From Proteus terrae (GTDB lineage Bacteria > Pseudomonadota > Gammaproteobacteria > Enterobacterales > Enterobacteriaceae), in assembly GCF_003144325.1 (NCBI RefSeq), contig NZ_PENS01000007.1, positions 216,818-280,817 on the forward strand: a stretch of DNA of 64,000 nucleotides, read 5' to 3'. Shown here one piece after another: positions 29,082-39,630 of the stretch. The notes under the pieces were generated by a model. It was not told the origin of the DNA and ran no database searches. It saw only the letters and a program-made list of their open reading frames with translations. The first letter of the stretch is position 1. The number at the start of each line of letters is the position of its first letter. Made by a program: the position numbers and the translations under genes.

Positions 29082-29099
29082 TGTTGGCATTTACCGACA
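29082..29099. promoter_or_regulatory. Second candidate GlrR site
   Basis: TGTT-N10-GACA has one mismatch to TGTC-N10-GACA. Its start is 32 bp, about three helical turns, from the start of the perfect site. Confidence 0.5.
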
Positions 29100-29310
29100 G
29101 ATAAAATAAAAGACTTATATTTCATATGATTATAACCAATTATTTTACGTATTTTACCTATCTTTTTATAAAGATTAAAATTCAGCAATAAATTAAATTC
29201 TTAATAATCCTTAAGTGACAAGGGTGGCATTTTTGTTAAAAACGTCATTTGGGCTTTCTTATCTGGAACACATAACAATAAATAAAAAAGATAAAAAGAG
29301 TAACGAATTA

Positions 29311-29405
29311 TAGAAGTAGAAGTAGAAGTAGAAGTAGAAGTAGAAGTAGAAGTAGAAGTAGAAGTAGAAGTAGAAGTAGAAGTAGAAGTAGAAGTAGAAG
29401 TAGAA
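29311..29405. repeat. Hexanucleotide tandem repeat (TAGAAG)n
   Basis: TAGAAG is repeated about 15.8 times without a mismatch over 95 bp. It lies between the glmZ control region and the terminator of the tRNA cluster, outside any gene. A perfect tract of this length is prone to slippage and is probably variable between strains. Confidence 0.97.
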
Positions 29406-29444
29406 ATGGTGTCACGGCTTTTAAAAAGGCAAATCGTAGATACG

Positions 29445-29474
29445 AAAAAGCCTCGATATAATCGAGGCTTTTTC
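29445..29474 (-). terminator. Terminator of the Arg-His-Leu-Pro tRNA operon
   Basis: AAAAGCCTCGAT and ATCGAGGCTTTT form a 12-bp perfect stem with a 3-base loop, 5 bases past the CCA end of tRNA-Pro on the minus strand. Confidence 0.93.
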
Positions 29475-29478
29475 TTAT

Positions 29479-29555
29479 TGGTCGGCGAGAGAGGATTCGA
29501 ACCTCCGACCCACTGGTCCCAAACCAGTTGCGCTACCAGGCTGCGCTACTCGCCG
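29479..29555 (-). tRNA. proM: tRNA-Pro (anticodon UGG)
   Basis: 77 nt including encoded CCA, starting CGGCGAG. The anticodon loop TTTGGGA gives UGG and the T-loop GGTTCGAAT is present. Position and sequence match E. coli proM, last of the argX-hisR-leuT-proM cluster. Confidence 0.97.
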
Positions 29556-29583
29556 TCTGTATCACTGTTCTTATCTTGTTTAT

Positions 29584-29670
29584 TGGTGCGAAGGGGGGGA
29601 CTTGAACCCCCACGTCCGTTAGGACACTAACACCTGAAGCTAGCGCGTCTACCAATTCCGCCACCCTCGC
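29584..29670 (-). tRNA. leuT: tRNA-Leu (anticodon CAG)
   Basis: 87 nt with a long variable arm, as expected for class II tRNA-Leu, and encoded CCA. The anticodon loop CTTCAGG gives CAG. Third gene of the cluster. Confidence 0.97.
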
Positions 29671-29692
29671 ATAAACAATAACTAAGATAAGA

Positions 29693-29769
29693 TGGGGTGG
29701 CTAATGGGACTCGAACCCACGACAACTGGAATCACAATCCAGGGCTCTACCAACTGAGCTATAGCCACC
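29693..29769 (-). tRNA. hisR: tRNA-His (anticodon GUG)
   Basis: 77 nt including the extra 5' G typical of tRNA-His and encoded CCA. The anticodon loop TTGTGAT gives GUG. Second gene of the cluster. Confidence 0.97.
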
Positions 29770-29832
29770 ATAACAGCTATCTTATTACTTCTTACAACAA
29801 CGTTCTTCACCGTAACTCTTAGCACGCTTTAA

Positions 29833-29909
<77 letters not shown>

Positions 29910-29930
29910 TTCACGCCGTTGCGGGAGAGG

Positions 29931-29959
29931 ATAGTACGGATTTACGCTCTGTCTGTCTA
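29931..29959 (-). promoter_or_regulatory. Promoter of the tRNA operon
   Basis: On the minus strand TAGACA and TACTAT are separated by 17 bases, and a C-rich discriminator (CCTCTCCCGC) follows, as in stringently controlled stable-RNA promoters. It lies about 22 bp upstream of tRNA-Arg. Confidence 0.75.
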
Positions 29960-30135
29960 GTGCTTTTTGAAAAAAAAAGTTTGTTTGACGATAGTTTGTG
30001 CATTTCGTCGATAAATGGAGCGTTTTTACACACTAAACGCCCCGTTAGTATAATAATTAAACAATCAAGATGCTAGATAGAAGCGTGAATAAATCATTTA
30101 CTCAGTCATACCTAACAAAAAAAACGCAATCCCTG

Positions 30136-30873
30136 TTACAATTTATTGAAATAGTAGTACCCAACGAATTTTAACAGCTTAAATTGACGCTTAATTCGGC
30201 TTGGTTGTGATAACAAACGATATAACCACTCTAATCCAAGGTTTTGCCATGCTTTTGGTGCTCTTTTAACATGGCCTGTAAACACGTCATAAGTTCCGCC
30301 AACACCCATGTATAAAGCATCAGGGTAAATTTCACGACATGCACGAATAAATAACTCTTGCTTAGGTGATCCCATCGCAATAGTTACTATCTTCGCACCT
30401 GAGGCCTTTATACGCTCAAATAACGCCTCTCTATCTTGTGGTGTGAAGTAACCATTCTGGCTACCCACAATATTTACGTTCCATTGCGCTTTAAGCTTAT
30501 CTTCGGTTTGAGAAAGAATTTCAGGTTTACCACCAACAAGAAAAACAGGTGTTCCCTCTTTGCCTGCTCTTTCCATTAACGCTTCCCATAAATCCGCACC
30601 TGCGATACGAGAAACATTTGCATCAGGATATTTACGACGAATACCTCGCACTACACTAATACCATCCGCATAAAGATAATCAGCTTCATTGAGTAGCTCA
30701 TTAAGTGCTGAGTCTGTTTCTGCTGTGAGAATTTTTTCTGCATTAATGGCAATCAGAGAGCCACTTTTTATTTGTGCTCCTTCATAGAGATAATCCAGAA
30801 AATGAGCCATATCGCGAAATCCCCAGATATTATGTCCGCGGATTGAATACTTCGGAATTGAATTGGATCCCAT
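30136..30873 (-). CDS. wecG: UDP-ManNAcA transferase of ECA synthesis (WecG)
   Basis: A 245-residue glycosyltransferase of family GT26 (WecG/TagA). The conserved segments [27 protein letters not shown] and AMGSPKQE are all present. It adds N-acetylmannosaminuronic acid to GlcNAc-PP-undecaprenol, forming lipid II of enterobacterial common antigen at the inner membrane. The start at 30873 shares a base with the wzyE stop (TAATG); an upstream in-frame start lies inside wzyE. It is the last gene of the wec operon. yifK, which follows it in E. coli, is absent. Confidence 0.95.
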   Translation of the reverse strand: MGSNSIPKYSIRGHNIWGFRDMAHFLDYLYEGAQIKSGSLIAINAEKILTAETDSALNELLNEADYLYADGISVVRGIRRKYPDANVSRIAGADLWEALMERAGKEGTPVFLVGGKPEILSQTEDKLKAQWNVNIVGSQNGYFTPQDREALFERIKASGAKIVTIAMGSPKQELFIRACREIYPDALYMGVGGTYDVFTGHVKRAPKAWQNLGLEWLYRLLSQPSRIKRQFKLLKFVGYYYFNKL

Positions 30874-32240
30874 TACTTTTCCTTTTTCTCTAAACAACGA
30901 GGTTCACTTTGTATTTGACGAGTCACGTAATTACGCACTAACCCCGCGCTTTCAAATAACCAATAAAGCAGTTTGGCAACCACCAAACATAAACCAAAAA
31001 TTAAACAGAAAAACACAACGCGAGAAACAAAAGAATCAACACCTTCTCGTGCCAAAACAATCATATTAAAAATAGCCCCAAAGCAGAAAGCTTGCAGAAT
31101 AGCCGATTTATAACGGTTGCTTTCATTGAGCCCTTGCTGATATAGCCAATCAAACCACTTAATAATCAGTCCTACAACAATCGCACCCAATGGGATGAAG
31201 GCAATGCCCCCCATAACAACCAGAGAGCCAATTAAGGTCGGTGAAATAGCAAGACCCGCATGGTAATTAAGTACTTCCCATGTAAAATAGTTTGCTGAAT
31301 TCAGCACTACATCTGGGCGTTCTGGCCATACCCAAGAAGGAATAAAGACATAAAAATCACGAATAATCGGTGCAAGTCCTTGGAACTCAATCTTGTCATA
31401 ATTATTAAGTAATAAAGCTAGATTTTCCCAAGGAGAGAACGTATCACGAGTGAGGTATAAGAAAGTATAGAATGCCTCTGCACCACTCACATCAAGGCCA
31501 TAGCGTTTTAACGCCAACCAGAACATTCCAATAATACTCATAACCCCAGCGGCAACCAGCATCCATAAGGTAATCCAGCCTCGAACAATACCGATAAACA
31601 AAAACAGCGCAAAAGCGATGATGATATTAGCGCGGGTTCCGCCCACGATAATGTAGGTTAAGATCCCAAAACCCACCGTTGCACAGAGGAAGAAAATCCA
31701 CCGTTGTTGAGTGGGTTTTAAGAAATAAACCACCAGCATTGCGGGGATAAAAAAATAGAAAAAGCGCTTAAGCGCAACACCTGATACTTGACTTGAAAAA
31801 ATTTGGCTATACGTTTTGAGCTTAAAGAGTAAAAAGCCATTTTGTAGAAAGAAAATTCCCACAGTTACAAACGCTATTAATGCCAATAAAATCCAAGTAA
31901 GGTTGGTTTCTACTCTATTCATCGTAAATAGCGACCTAGAAGGGCCGTCAACCGATTTTCTCAGCCTTACCTTATAGGTTACATAATAAATGGCATAGAA
32001 GCTTGTAGAGGCTAATAGCGCGTATAATAATGAATCAACGGGTACAACTGCGACATCAAATTGGAATACCAACATACAAGTCAGTGGGAAACCAAAATAA
32101 AAGGTCAGCAGATAGAGCATTGAGAAAAAAACATTAAAATTAAAGCGAACTCGACGAAACTCTTGATAAGTCAGCAATAAAATAAAACTCAAAGAGATAA
32201 AATAAACAAGTGTTAAGCCACCCAGTTCCGCCAATGTCAT
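30873..32240 (-). CDS. wzyE: ECA polymerase WzyE
   Basis: A 455-residue integral membrane protein with about eleven hydrophobic segments spread over its length. The large periplasmic region carries [20 protein letters not shown], strongly conserved in the WzyE family. It polymerises ECA trisaccharide repeats in the periplasm in the Wzy-dependent pathway with WzzE and WzxE. Its ATG overlaps the wecF stop (ATGA), and its stop overlaps the wecG start. Confidence 0.95.
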   Translation of the reverse strand: MTLAELGGLTLVYFISLSFILLLTYQEFRRVRFNFNVFFSMLYLLTFYFGFPLTCMLVFQFDVAVVPVDSLLYALLASTSFYAIYYVTYKVRLRKSVDGPSRSLFTMNRVETNLTWILLALIAFVTVGIFFLQNGFLLFKLKTYSQIFSSQVSGVALKRFFYFFIPAMLVVYFLKPTQQRWIFFLCATVGFGILTYIIVGGTRANIIIAFALFLFIGIVRGWITLWMLVAAGVMSIIGMFWLALKRYGLDVSGAEAFYTFLYLTRDTFSPWENLALLLNNYDKIEFQGLAPIIRDFYVFIPSWVWPERPDVVLNSANYFTWEVLNYHAGLAISPTLIGSLVVMGGIAFIPLGAIVVGLIIKWFDWLYQQGLNESNRYKSAILQAFCFGAIFNMIVLAREGVDSFVSRVVFFCLIFGLCLVVAKLLYWLFESAGLVRNYVTRQIQSEPRCLEKKEK

Positions 32241-33322
32241 TGCGGCTCTCCTGTGCTCATCTCAATTAACTCTTTCCAACCATCCGTGAAATTAGGCGCA
32301 AAGAAGGCAATATTTTGGCGATCAAGCATCAGCAATTGACGTTTAGCCTCTTCAATCAGCGCAATATCTAATTTGTCCCCAGAGAAAAAAACAGGAACAC
32401 TTTGCTCAGTTAAGTCCTGCCAAAATGGATTTTGACGACTAATAACAAAAGGGATCGCAAATTGAATAAGCAGACAAAGCGTGCCAATACCTTGTTGACG
32501 GTGGAAAATAAAATAGCCTAAATCGCATGTTTTTAATAACGCGAGATAATCATCAAATGCCAATTTGTCACGTAATATTTCAACCTGATTATAGGGAAGC
32601 AATTGGCTAGCTGCTTGGGCTACTTCATTAATATAAACGTGATTATTTTCAGGATATCCCATTGGAATAATCACTTTTGCTCGCGTTCCATATTGCTCGG
32701 CAATTGCCTGTAAAGCTTCAATATGGCGATTCGATCTATCCCCTGAATTACCCACAATAATGGTGAGCTGTTTCTCATCAATAGGCGCTTTTTCTGTCAC
32801 CGTAAGCGCAGGATCCATTCTTGTTGGGAAATAGAGCAAACTGGCTGGAATATTAACGTTAAATTGTGCGAAGTAATTCAGATCACCTCGTGTACCAAAT
32901 ACTCGGCCCACACGTTTTTGGGCGAGTTTACGAAGAAGATAGAAGAGTTTAAATTTTAGCTGTTTAGAATCCTGATATAAATCAGCACCCCAAATATGCC
33001 ACCAAAATTGATGACGTTTGATCTTGCCAGTTAATAATGCCAACCAAATAGGCGCATTAAACTGACCTAAAAAAAGGAATCGTTGATGGGTATCGGCTTT
33101 GGCTAATGTGACCACTCTCTGTGCAACCTGCTTTTTATCAGCTAAACACTCAATATCTAAAGCTGGGTAGCTTTCTTGCAGTGAAGTATTTTTACTGGCA
33201 ACGATAAAACGAGGTTTATACGTTAACCCCGCCTCAGTCACGAGGTGGTCGTTAAAAAACCGTAACATTGTATTGTTATGATGCACAATGTCTGAACCTA
33301 GTACGTAAATCAAAGTTGTCAT
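32237..33322 (-). CDS. wecF: Fuc4NAc transferase of ECA synthesis (WecF)
   Basis: A 361-residue family GT56 glycosyltransferase. Recognisable segments are [12 protein letters not shown] at the start, [10 protein letters not shown] in the centre and [13 protein letters not shown] in the nucleotide-sugar binding half. It transfers 4-acetamido-4,6-dideoxygalactose from dTDP to lipid II to make lipid III. The start at 33322 overlaps the wzxE stop as ATGA and matches the E. coli start (MTVLIHVLG); the frame runs four codons further upstream. Confidence 0.95.
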   Translation of the reverse strand: MTTLIYVLGSDIVHHNNTMLRFFNDHLVTEAGLTYKPRFIVASKNTSLQESYPALDIECLADKKQVAQRVVTLAKADTHQRFLFLGQFNAPIWLALLTGKIKRHQFWWHIWGADLYQDSKQLKFKLFYLLRKLAQKRVGRVFGTRGDLNYFAQFNVNIPASLLYFPTRMDPALTVTEKAPIDEKQLTIIVGNSGDRSNRHIEALQAIAEQYGTRAKVIIPMGYPENNHVYINEVAQAASQLLPYNQVEILRDKLAFDDYLALLKTCDLGYFIFHRQQGIGTLCLLIQFAIPFVISRQNPFWQDLTEQSVPVFFSGDKLDIALIEEAKRQLLMLDRQNIAFFAPNFTDGWKELIEMSTGEPQ

Positions 33323-34575
33323 TTGCGCCTGCAATAAATCACGAAAACAGAACTACAGAGAAGGAAGTAAATAATATACGTTGCCATATAGGCTTGAGCG
33401 GCACCTAATGCGCCATGCTCAGGAATAAGCCAACGCGAAAATAGCGTCAATAGGGCAAACTGGCTTACTTCTGTAAGGATATAAAAACGTAGTGCCGCTT
33501 TTGCGATGACCAGATAACCAAAGACATAAGCGCCTACTTTTAAAACATCGCCAACGAGTTGCCATGCAAATAAATCACGCATAGCGACAAATTTATCTGA
33601 AAACAGTAACCAAATCGCAAAATCACGTAATAACCACACCATAAAACTCGCTGTAGCTACTGCAGGTAATACAAACTTCAGTGATTTAACGATCTCTTTA
33701 GTAATATCACTTTTTTGCGTTAATCGAGAGAGTGTTGGCAATAAATAAACAGAAAAAGATGCGGTAATAAATTGCAAATAAGCATCTGAAATACTGGTCA
33801 CCCCCTGCCAAATTCCTACGTCTTCCCAGCTATAGTGTTCAGCAAGTAAGTTACGCATCATGATATAAGCAACGGGTAATGTAATCGATGTTAGTATCGC
33901 CATAATGGTAAACTTACCAAGATGACTTGCTATCGCCTTATCCCAATGAGGTTTAAGCTCGCTTAAAGCGAAGCGCTTACGCTTTACTACTAAAAATGTA
34001 GCAGGAAATAAAATAAGTGCTGGTACTAATGCAAGCCCAATTAATGCACCGTGATAACCCGCAAACAAATAGCACAAATAATAAGCAATAACACCAATAA
34101 TACTACCAGCAATCACTGATAAGGCATTACCTGCCGCATCACGGTAACCTTTTAAGATGGCAAGAAAATAGTTGCTATATGCTATCCCCATTTGAATAAA
34201 AGCAACGGCTCTTACAATATCCTGATATTGATGATAATCATCACCAAATAACACTTGACTAATGGGAGCAGAAAAAAGAAGAAATAAAATAGCTAGTAGT
34301 GTGGAAAACAGCAAAATCATGGATGATGAAGTACCCAACACTTTTTTGCGTTGAATGTCATCATCCTGATATTGTGCGATTAATTTCGTCACACCATTAA
34401 AAATACCCGCACCAGATAAGACACCTAGTACGGTGATTAATTGACGAAAATTACTTGCTAACCCGACCCCTGTTGGCCCAAAAGAGACTGCAAGTAACTT
34501 GACGACAAGCAGACCAGCCCCGATTTTTATCAGGGTTGATCCAGCTGTCCAAATTGATGCTTTGGCTAACGACAT
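33319..34575 (-). CDS. wzxE: Lipid III flippase WzxE
   Basis: A 418-residue membrane protein of the MOP exporter superfamily with about twelve transmembrane segments. The N-terminal KASIWTAGSTLIKIGAGLLV and the motif FGPTGVGLASNFRQ are typical of WzxE. It moves undecaprenyl-PP-linked ECA trisaccharide across the inner membrane. It follows wecE by two bases and overlaps wecF. Confidence 0.95.
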   Translation of the reverse strand: MSLAKASIWTAGSTLIKIGAGLLVVKLLAVSFGPTGVGLASNFRQLITVLGVLSGAGIFNGVTKLIAQYQDDDIQRKKVLGTSSSMILLFSTLLAILFLLFSAPISQVLFGDDYHQYQDIVRAVAFIQMGIAYSNYFLAILKGYRDAAGNALSVIAGSIIGVIAYYLCYLFAGYHGALIGLALVPALILFPATFLVVKRKRFALSELKPHWDKAIASHLGKFTIMAILTSITLPVAYIMMRNLLAEHYSWEDVGIWQGVTSISDAYLQFITASFSVYLLPTLSRLTQKSDITKEIVKSLKFVLPAVATASFMVWLLRDFAIWLLFSDKFVAMRDLFAWQLVGDVLKVGAYVFGYLVIAKAALRFYILTEVSQFALLTLFSRWLIPEHGALGAAQAYMATYIIYFLLCSSVFVIYCRRK

Positions 34576-34577
34576 AA

Positions 34578-35708
34578 TTAAGCAAAGAAGTCGCGGATAT
34601 GGCCAATAACAGTCTGCTGTTCTTCTTCTGTCATGTTGTAGAACATAGGTAAACGGACTAAACGCTCACTTTCTCGCGTTGTGAAAATATCTTCACCATC
34701 AAAGCGGCCAAACTTCATACCTGCTGGGCTGGTATGTAATGACACATAATGGAACACGGTTAAAACGCCGTGTTCTTTCATGTAGTCATTAAATGCGGTA
34801 CGTTGCTCGATATCTTTCAGTTTGATATAGAACATGTGCGCATTGTGCTCTAAACCTTCAGGAACGATTGGAAGCGCTAATAGGCCTTTTTTCGCTAATG
34901 GCGTCAATGCATTATAGTAAATCTGCCAAAATGCTAAACGACGTTCATTAATTTTTTCAGCTTCTTCAAGTTGAGCCCATAAATAAGCCGCTTGTAAATC
35001 TGACATTAAGTAGCTAGAACCAATATCACGCCAAGTATATTTATCTACCTGACCACGGAAAAATTGGCTACGATTGGTACCTTTTTCACGGATAACTTCT
35101 GCGCGATTGATTAAATCAGGATCGTTAATCAGCGTTGCGCCACCCTCACCGCCTGATGAGTAGTTTTTAGTTTCATGGAAGCTATAGCAACCAATATGAC
35201 CAATTGTGCCAAGAGCCTTACCCTTGTAAGTTGACATGACACCTTGTGCAGCATCTTCAATAACAAACAGATTATATTTTTTCGCAATCGCCATAATCGT
35301 ATCCATTTCACACGCAACACCTGCGTAATGAACGGGAATAATAGCGCGGGTTTTCTCTGTAATTGCCGCTTCAATTTTTGTTTCATCAATATTCATAGTA
35401 TCTGGACGAATATCAACGAAAACAATCGTTGCGCCACGTAATACAAACGCATTAGAGGTCGAAACAAAGGTAAAACTTGGCATAATGACTTCATCGCCAG
35501 GCTTGATATCTAATAAGATAGCAGCCATTTCAAGCGATGCTGTACAAGATGGTGTTAACAGCGTTTTATGACAATGAAATTGTTCTTCTAACCACTTTTC
35601 ACATTTCTTTGTGAAATTGCCATCACCACAGAGCTTGCCACTTTCCATAGCTTGTTTCATATATTCTAATTCTGTGCCGACAACCGGTGGTTTATTAAAC
35701 GGAATCAT
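34578..35708 (-). CDS. wecE: dTDP-4-amino-4,6-dideoxygalactose transaminase
   Basis: A 376-residue DegT/DnrJ/EryC1 aminotransferase. The PLP lysine lies in SFHETKNYSSGGEGG, and the cofactor pocket includes VIEDAAQGV. It makes dTDP-Fuc4N from the 4-keto sugar with glutamate as donor. It follows wecD with a one-base gap, and both encode the dTDP-Fuc4NAc branch. Confidence 0.96.
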   Translation of the reverse strand: MIPFNKPPVVGTELEYMKQAMESGKLCGDGNFTKKCEKWLEEQFHCHKTLLTPSCTASLEMAAILLDIKPGDEVIMPSFTFVSTSNAFVLRGATIVFVDIRPDTMNIDETKIEAAITEKTRAIIPVHYAGVACEMDTIMAIAKKYNLFVIEDAAQGVMSTYKGKALGTIGHIGCYSFHETKNYSSGGEGGATLINDPDLINRAEVIREKGTNRSQFFRGQVDKYTWRDIGSSYLMSDLQAAYLWAQLEEAEKINERRLAFWQIYYNALTPLAKKGLLALPIVPEGLEHNAHMFYIKLKDIEQRTAFNDYMKEHGVLTVFHYVSLHTSPAGMKFGRFDGEDIFTTRESERLVRLPMFYNMTEEEQQTVIGHIRDFFA

Positions 35709-35709
35709 A

Positions 35710-36423
35710 TTATCCCCTGTATAACCAATAAGTGGTGCTCTCTATTAAGCCCCCACTGTGTGTGTATAAACGCGAAGCTGCAATATTGCTGATCTGTGTT
35801 GCAACATATAAGGTCGAAACACCTTGTTGTTGACACCAAAACTTCGCGGCCGACATCAGTTGTTTACCAATGCCTTGTCCTATTCTGTTGGGCATTACCG
35901 CTAGTAATCCCACTCTTGCTTCATTTTCAGATAGACGGCGTAAAGTGACAAAACCACTTACATTATTTTCAGCATCATAAGTCAGTAAGCAGATATCATC
36001 GAATGTGCCTAACACCGCTTTTTTAACCCATAATGCATAAAAACGACTGCTATCACCTTCCTGATACCAAGGTGTTCTAAAACGACTTTGTACAAAAGCC
36101 TCTGAAGCCGTTGCCATCAATAAATAGATATCATCTTCATTGGCTTTTCTAAAACAATATTCAGTCGTTTTCTTACAAGCATTTTCTGTGCCAATTGAAA
36201 GTTTAAAATCAATTTCACCTTCCGCAAATTGAAAACCTAATTGGCTGAGTTTATCGATGAGAGAAAGCTTATGAGATGCGACTTTTGCTTGAACCACAGC
36301 AAAGGCATCAAGCTGTTCGTCTGTTAATGCGGGCGCTTGCGTATCAAACTCAAGACGCCCTGTTTTGAGGGAAAAATACTCACTTTCCCACTCAAGATAA
36401 TTAATATTGGCGAGGACGGACAT
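35710..36423 (-). CDS. wecD: dTDP-fucosamine acetyltransferase (WecD)
   Basis: A GNAT acetyltransferase of 237 residues. The acetyl-CoA binding segment [15 protein letters not shown] is followed by [16 protein letters not shown]. It N-acetylates dTDP-Fuc4N to give dTDP-Fuc4NAc. I start at MSVLAN (36423), in line with the E. coli protein; the gene then overlaps the end of rffH by 23 bases in another frame. The N-terminal 90 residues diverge from E. coli more than the GNAT core. Confidence 0.92.
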   Translation of the reverse strand: MSVLANINYLEWESEYFSLKTGRLEFDTQAPALTDEQLDAFAVVQAKVASHKLSLIDKLSQLGFQFAEGEIDFKLSIGTENACKKTTEYCFRKANEDDIYLLMATASEAFVQSRFRTPWYQEGDSSRFYALWVKKAVLGTFDDICLLTYDAENNVSGFVTLRRLSENEARVGLLAVMPNRIGQGIGKQLMSAAKFWCQQQGVSTLYVATQISNIAASRLYTHSGGLIESTTYWLYRG

Positions 36424-37282
36424 GTAATAAATCCAATAGATAGCGACCATAACCGGTTTTAGACAGTGATTTTGCGCTTTCTCTTACTTGATCATCACTG
36501 AGCCAACCATTACGCCAAGCAATCTCTTCAAGGCACGCCACTTTAAATCCTTGGCGTTTTTCAACAGTTTGAACAAAGGTACTGGCTTCAATTAAACTAT
36601 CGTGAGTTCCGGTATCTAACCACGCAAAACCACGCCCCAGTAGTTCAACGCTAAGCTCACCACATTCAAGATACATCTGATTAATCGACGTAATTTCTAA
36701 TTCACCACGAATCGAAGGTTTGACTCGTTTGGCAAAATCAACCACTCGGTTATCGTAGAAATACAGCCCCGTGACAGCCCAATTAGATTTAGGTTGTTCT
36801 GGTTTTTCTTCAATCGATAACACTTTAAAATCATCGTCAAATTCAACAACGCCAAATCGTTCGGGATCCATAACTTGATAACCAAAGACTGTTGCACCAC
36901 GTTCACGTTGTGCTACTTGTTTCAGTTTTGGACTAAAACCTTGACCAAAATAGATATTATCGCCTAAAACTAAACAGCAATGATCATCACCAATAAATTC
37001 CTCACCCAAAATAAAGGCTTGGGCTAAGCCATCAGGAGATGGTTGAATTTTATATTGAAGATGAACACCAAATGCAGAACCATCACCCAATAAGCGCTGA
37101 AATGAGGTCATGTCATCTGGTGTTGTAATGATCAAAATATCTCGAATACCAGCAAGCATCAGAACTGAAAGCGGATAATAGATCATGGGTTTATCATAGA
37201 TAGGCAATAATTGCTTCGATACCCCTTTGGTTATCGGATGCAGTCGTGTACCCGAGCCACCCGCTAAAATAATACCTTTCAT
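36401..37282 (-). CDS. rffH: Glucose-1-phosphate thymidylyltransferase (RffH/RmlA2)
   Basis: A 293-residue nucleotidyltransferase, the same length as E. coli RffH. The signature [12 protein letters not shown] and the segments [13 protein letters not shown] and [19 protein letters not shown] are intact. It makes dTDP-glucose, feeding rffG. AGGA lies 6 bases before the ATG at 37282 and only 3 before the adjacent ATG at 37285, so I choose the inner one. RmlA paralogues elsewhere could share the reaction. Confidence 0.95.
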   Translation of the reverse strand: MKGIILAGGSGTRLHPITKGVSKQLLPIYDKPMIYYPLSVLMLAGIRDILIITTPDDMTSFQRLLGDGSAFGVHLQYKIQPSPDGLAQAFILGEEFIGDDHCCLVLGDNIYFGQGFSPKLKQVAQRERGATVFGYQVMDPERFGVVEFDDDFKVLSIEEKPEQPKSNWAVTGLYFYDNRVVDFAKRVKPSIRGELEITSINQMYLECGELSVELLGRGFAWLDTGTHDSLIEASTFVQTVEKRQGFKVACLEEIAWRNGWLSDDQVRESAKSLSKTGYGRYLLDLLHVRPRQY

Positions 37283-37303
37283 CATTTATCCTTCTTTACT
37301 TAA

Positions 37304-38371
37304 TCAGTTCCCAAGCCCTAGACGTTCACCTGCATAAGAGCCATCTAACACTCGTTTCCACCAAGTCTCGTTATTTAAATACCACAAAACAGTTTTACGA
37401 ATGCCTGATTCAAATGTCTCTTCTGGTTTCCAGCCTAATTCAGCTTCAATTTTCGCTGCATCAATTGCATAGCGCAGGTCATGACCTGGTCTGTCTTTCA
37501 CATAAGTGATGAGATCGACATACTGAGCAACACCTTCTGGTTTTGCTGGATATAACTCTTCTAACAGCGCACAAATCGTTTTAACAACATCAATATTGCG
37601 ACGCTCATTGTGTCCACCAATATTGTAAGTTTTACCCGGTGTTGCTGTTGTTGCGACTAAATAGAGAGCACGAGCATGATCTTCAACATAGAGCCAATCA
37701 CGGATCTGTTCACCTTTACCATAAACAGGTAATGGTTTTCCTGAAATCGCATTTAAGATAATTAATGGGATTAACTTTTCAGGAAAATGGTAAGGGCCGT
37801 AGTTATTTGAGCAGTTCGTGATCACAGTTGGTAAACCGTAAGTACGCAACCAAGCACGAACTAAATGGTCGCTTGAAGCTTTAGACGCAGAATATGGGCT
37901 ACTTGGTGCATAAGGCGTAGTTTCAGTAAAGAAATCATCTGTGCCTTCTAAATCGCCATACACTTCATCTGTTGAGATATGGTGGAAACGAAATGCCGTT
38001 TTCTTCTCTTCAGGTAGCACTTGCCAAAAATGGCGAGCCGCTTCCAATAAGGTGTAAGTACCCACAATATTGGTTTCAATAAATGCAGCGGGGCCATCGA
38101 TAGAACGGTCAACATGGCTTTCTGCCGCTAAATGCATAACAACATCTGGTTGATATTGAGCAAATAAGCGATCAAGCTCAGCTCTATCACAAATATCGAC
38201 TTGCTCAAAGGCATAGCGTTCACTGTCAGCTACAGTTGCTAATGACTCTAAATTACCGGCATAAGTCAGTTTATCCACCACAACAACGCTGTCATTGGTG
38301 TTATCAATAATATGTCGAACAACAGCAGAGCCGATAAAACCGGCTCCACCTGTAACTAGAATGCGTTTCAA
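37304..38371 (-). CDS. rffG: dTDP-glucose 4,6-dehydratase (RffG/RmlB2)
   Basis: A short-chain dehydrogenase-like enzyme of about 355 residues. The Rossmann motif [12 protein letters not shown], the catalytic [12 protein letters not shown] and the YSASK motif are intact. It converts dTDP-glucose to the 4-keto-6-deoxy sugar. The start is debatable: ATG at 38377 has GGAG only one base before it, whereas TTG at 38371 has GGAG at 7 bases and gives a TTGA overlap with the wecC stop, like the ATGA overlaps in this operon. I chose the TTG. Confidence 0.94.
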   Translation of the reverse strand: MKRILVTGGAGFIGSAVVRHIIDNTNDSVVVVDKLTYAGNLESLATVADSERYAFEQVDICDRAELDRLFAQYQPDVVMHLAAESHVDRSIDGPAAFIETNIVGTYTLLEAARHFWQVLPEEKKTAFRFHHISTDEVYGDLEGTDDFFTETTPYAPSSPYSASKASSDHLVRAWLRTYGLPTVITNCSNNYGPYHFPEKLIPLIILNAISGKPLPVYGKGEQIRDWLYVEDHARALYLVATTATPGKTYNIGGHNERRNIDVVKTICALLEELYPAKPEGVAQYVDLITYVKDRPGHDLRYAIDAAKIEAELGWKPEETFESGIRKTVLWYLNNETWWKRVLDGSYAGERLGLGN

Positions 38372-39630
38372 CGCCATACTCCTTTAGTATCTACAATCCA
38401 TTTTTGAGTGACTTTACTACCTGGGATCGCTTTAAACTGTTGATGATCAACTAACATTAAGACAATATCCGCATCTTTCAATGCTTGCTCTGTTGATACT
38501 AACTCTGTGATCCCTTTCAATTTTGTTGGTAATTCATGAATATTAGGTTCAACTGCGAATGTCGTACCACTATGCCAATCAGCGACTTGTTTAGTGATAT
38601 TCATTGCTGGGCTTTCACGTAAGTCATCGATATTAGGCTTAAAGGCTAAACCAAAGCAGGCAATCTTAATTTCGTTTGCGCGTTTACCTGTTTCAGTAAG
38701 GCAATCAGCAACAGCGGCTTTAACTTGATCGATAACCCACACTGGTTTGCCATCATTGACCAAACGGGCAGTGTGAATTAAACGAGATTGTTTGGGATTT
38801 TGTGACACGATAAACCAAGGGTCAACAGCGATACAATGCCCGCCAACGCCAGGGCCTGGTTGTAAAATGTTGACGCGAGGGTGGCGGTTCGCCAAGCTAA
38901 TTAGCTCCCACACATTGATATCTTGGTCAGCACAGATCAGTGATAATTCGTTAGCAAACGCAATATTAACATCACGGAAACTATTTTCAGTCAGCTTACA
39001 CATTTCTGCGGTACGCGCATTAGTAATAACACATTCACCTTCAAGGAAGATTTTGTATAACTCGCTTGCACGCTCTGATGATTTACGATTCATACCACCC
39101 ACAACACGGTCATTGCGGATAAGTTCAATCATCACTTGACCCGGTAATACACGCTCAGGGCAGTAAGCTACATCGATATCAGCATCTTCACCTTGTTGAT
39201 GAGGGAATGTTAAGTCTGGACGAGCTTCCGCTAACCACTCAGCCATTTTTTCAGTAGAGCCAACTGGTGAGGTTGATTCTAGAATAATAAGATCACCTTT
39301 TTTCAATACAGGTGCAATAGAGCGTGCAGCTGCTTCAACATAAGCCAAATCAGGCTCATGCTCACCTTTAAATGGTGTAGGTACAGCAATAAGGTAAGCA
39401 TCTGCTGGCTGTGGCGTGGTATAAGCTTTTAAATGCCCTTCTTCAACCGCTTGTTTAACTATCTTATCAAGATCAGGCTCAACAATGTGAATTTGACCTT
39501 TATTAATCGTATCAACGGCATGCTGATTAACATCAACACCGATGACGTTTTTTTTACGAGAGGCAAAAGCCGCCGCTGTAGGTAAACCAATGTAGCCGAG
39601 GCCGATAACAGAAATAGTTTCAAAACTCAT
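38368..39630 (-). CDS. wecC: UDP-N-acetyl-D-mannosamine dehydrogenase
   Basis: A 420-residue UDP-glucose/GDP-mannose dehydrogenase family enzyme. The N-terminal NAD motif is [14 protein letters not shown], and the catalytic Cys lies in [15 protein letters not shown]. It oxidises UDP-ManNAc to UDP-ManNAcA, the donor used by WecG. Its ATG overlaps the wecB stop (ATGA), consistent with consecutive steps. Confidence 0.96.
   Translation of the reverse strand: MSFETISVIGLGYIGLPTAAAFASRKKNVIGVDVNQHAVDTINKGQIHIVEPDLDKIVKQAVEEGHLKAYTTPQPADAYLIAVPTPFKGEHEPDLAYVEAAARSIAPVLKKGDLIILESTSPVGSTEKMAEWLAEARPDLTFPHQQGEDADIDVAYCPERVLPGQVMIELIRNDRVVGGMNRKSSERASELYKIFLEGECVITNARTAEMCKLTENSFRDVNIAFANELSLICADQDINVWELISLANRHPRVNILQPGPGVGGHCIAVDPWFIVSQNPKQSRLIHTARLVNDGKPVWVIDQVKAAVADCLTETGKRANEIKIACFGLAFKPNIDDLRESPAMNITKQVADWHSGTTFAVEPNIHELPTKLKGITELVSTEQALKDADIVLMLVDHQQFKAIPGSKVTQKWIVDTKGVWR

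Noticed and set aside
29311..29405. Repeat tract as a possible CRISPR array
   Set aside because: The unit is 6 bp with no spacers and there are no cas genes in the window.
29406..29630. 74-residue frame on the plus strand containing [13 protein letters not shown]
   Set aside because: It is the antisense of tRNA-Pro and tRNA-Leu; such GFEPP-type frames are a well-known tRNA artefact.
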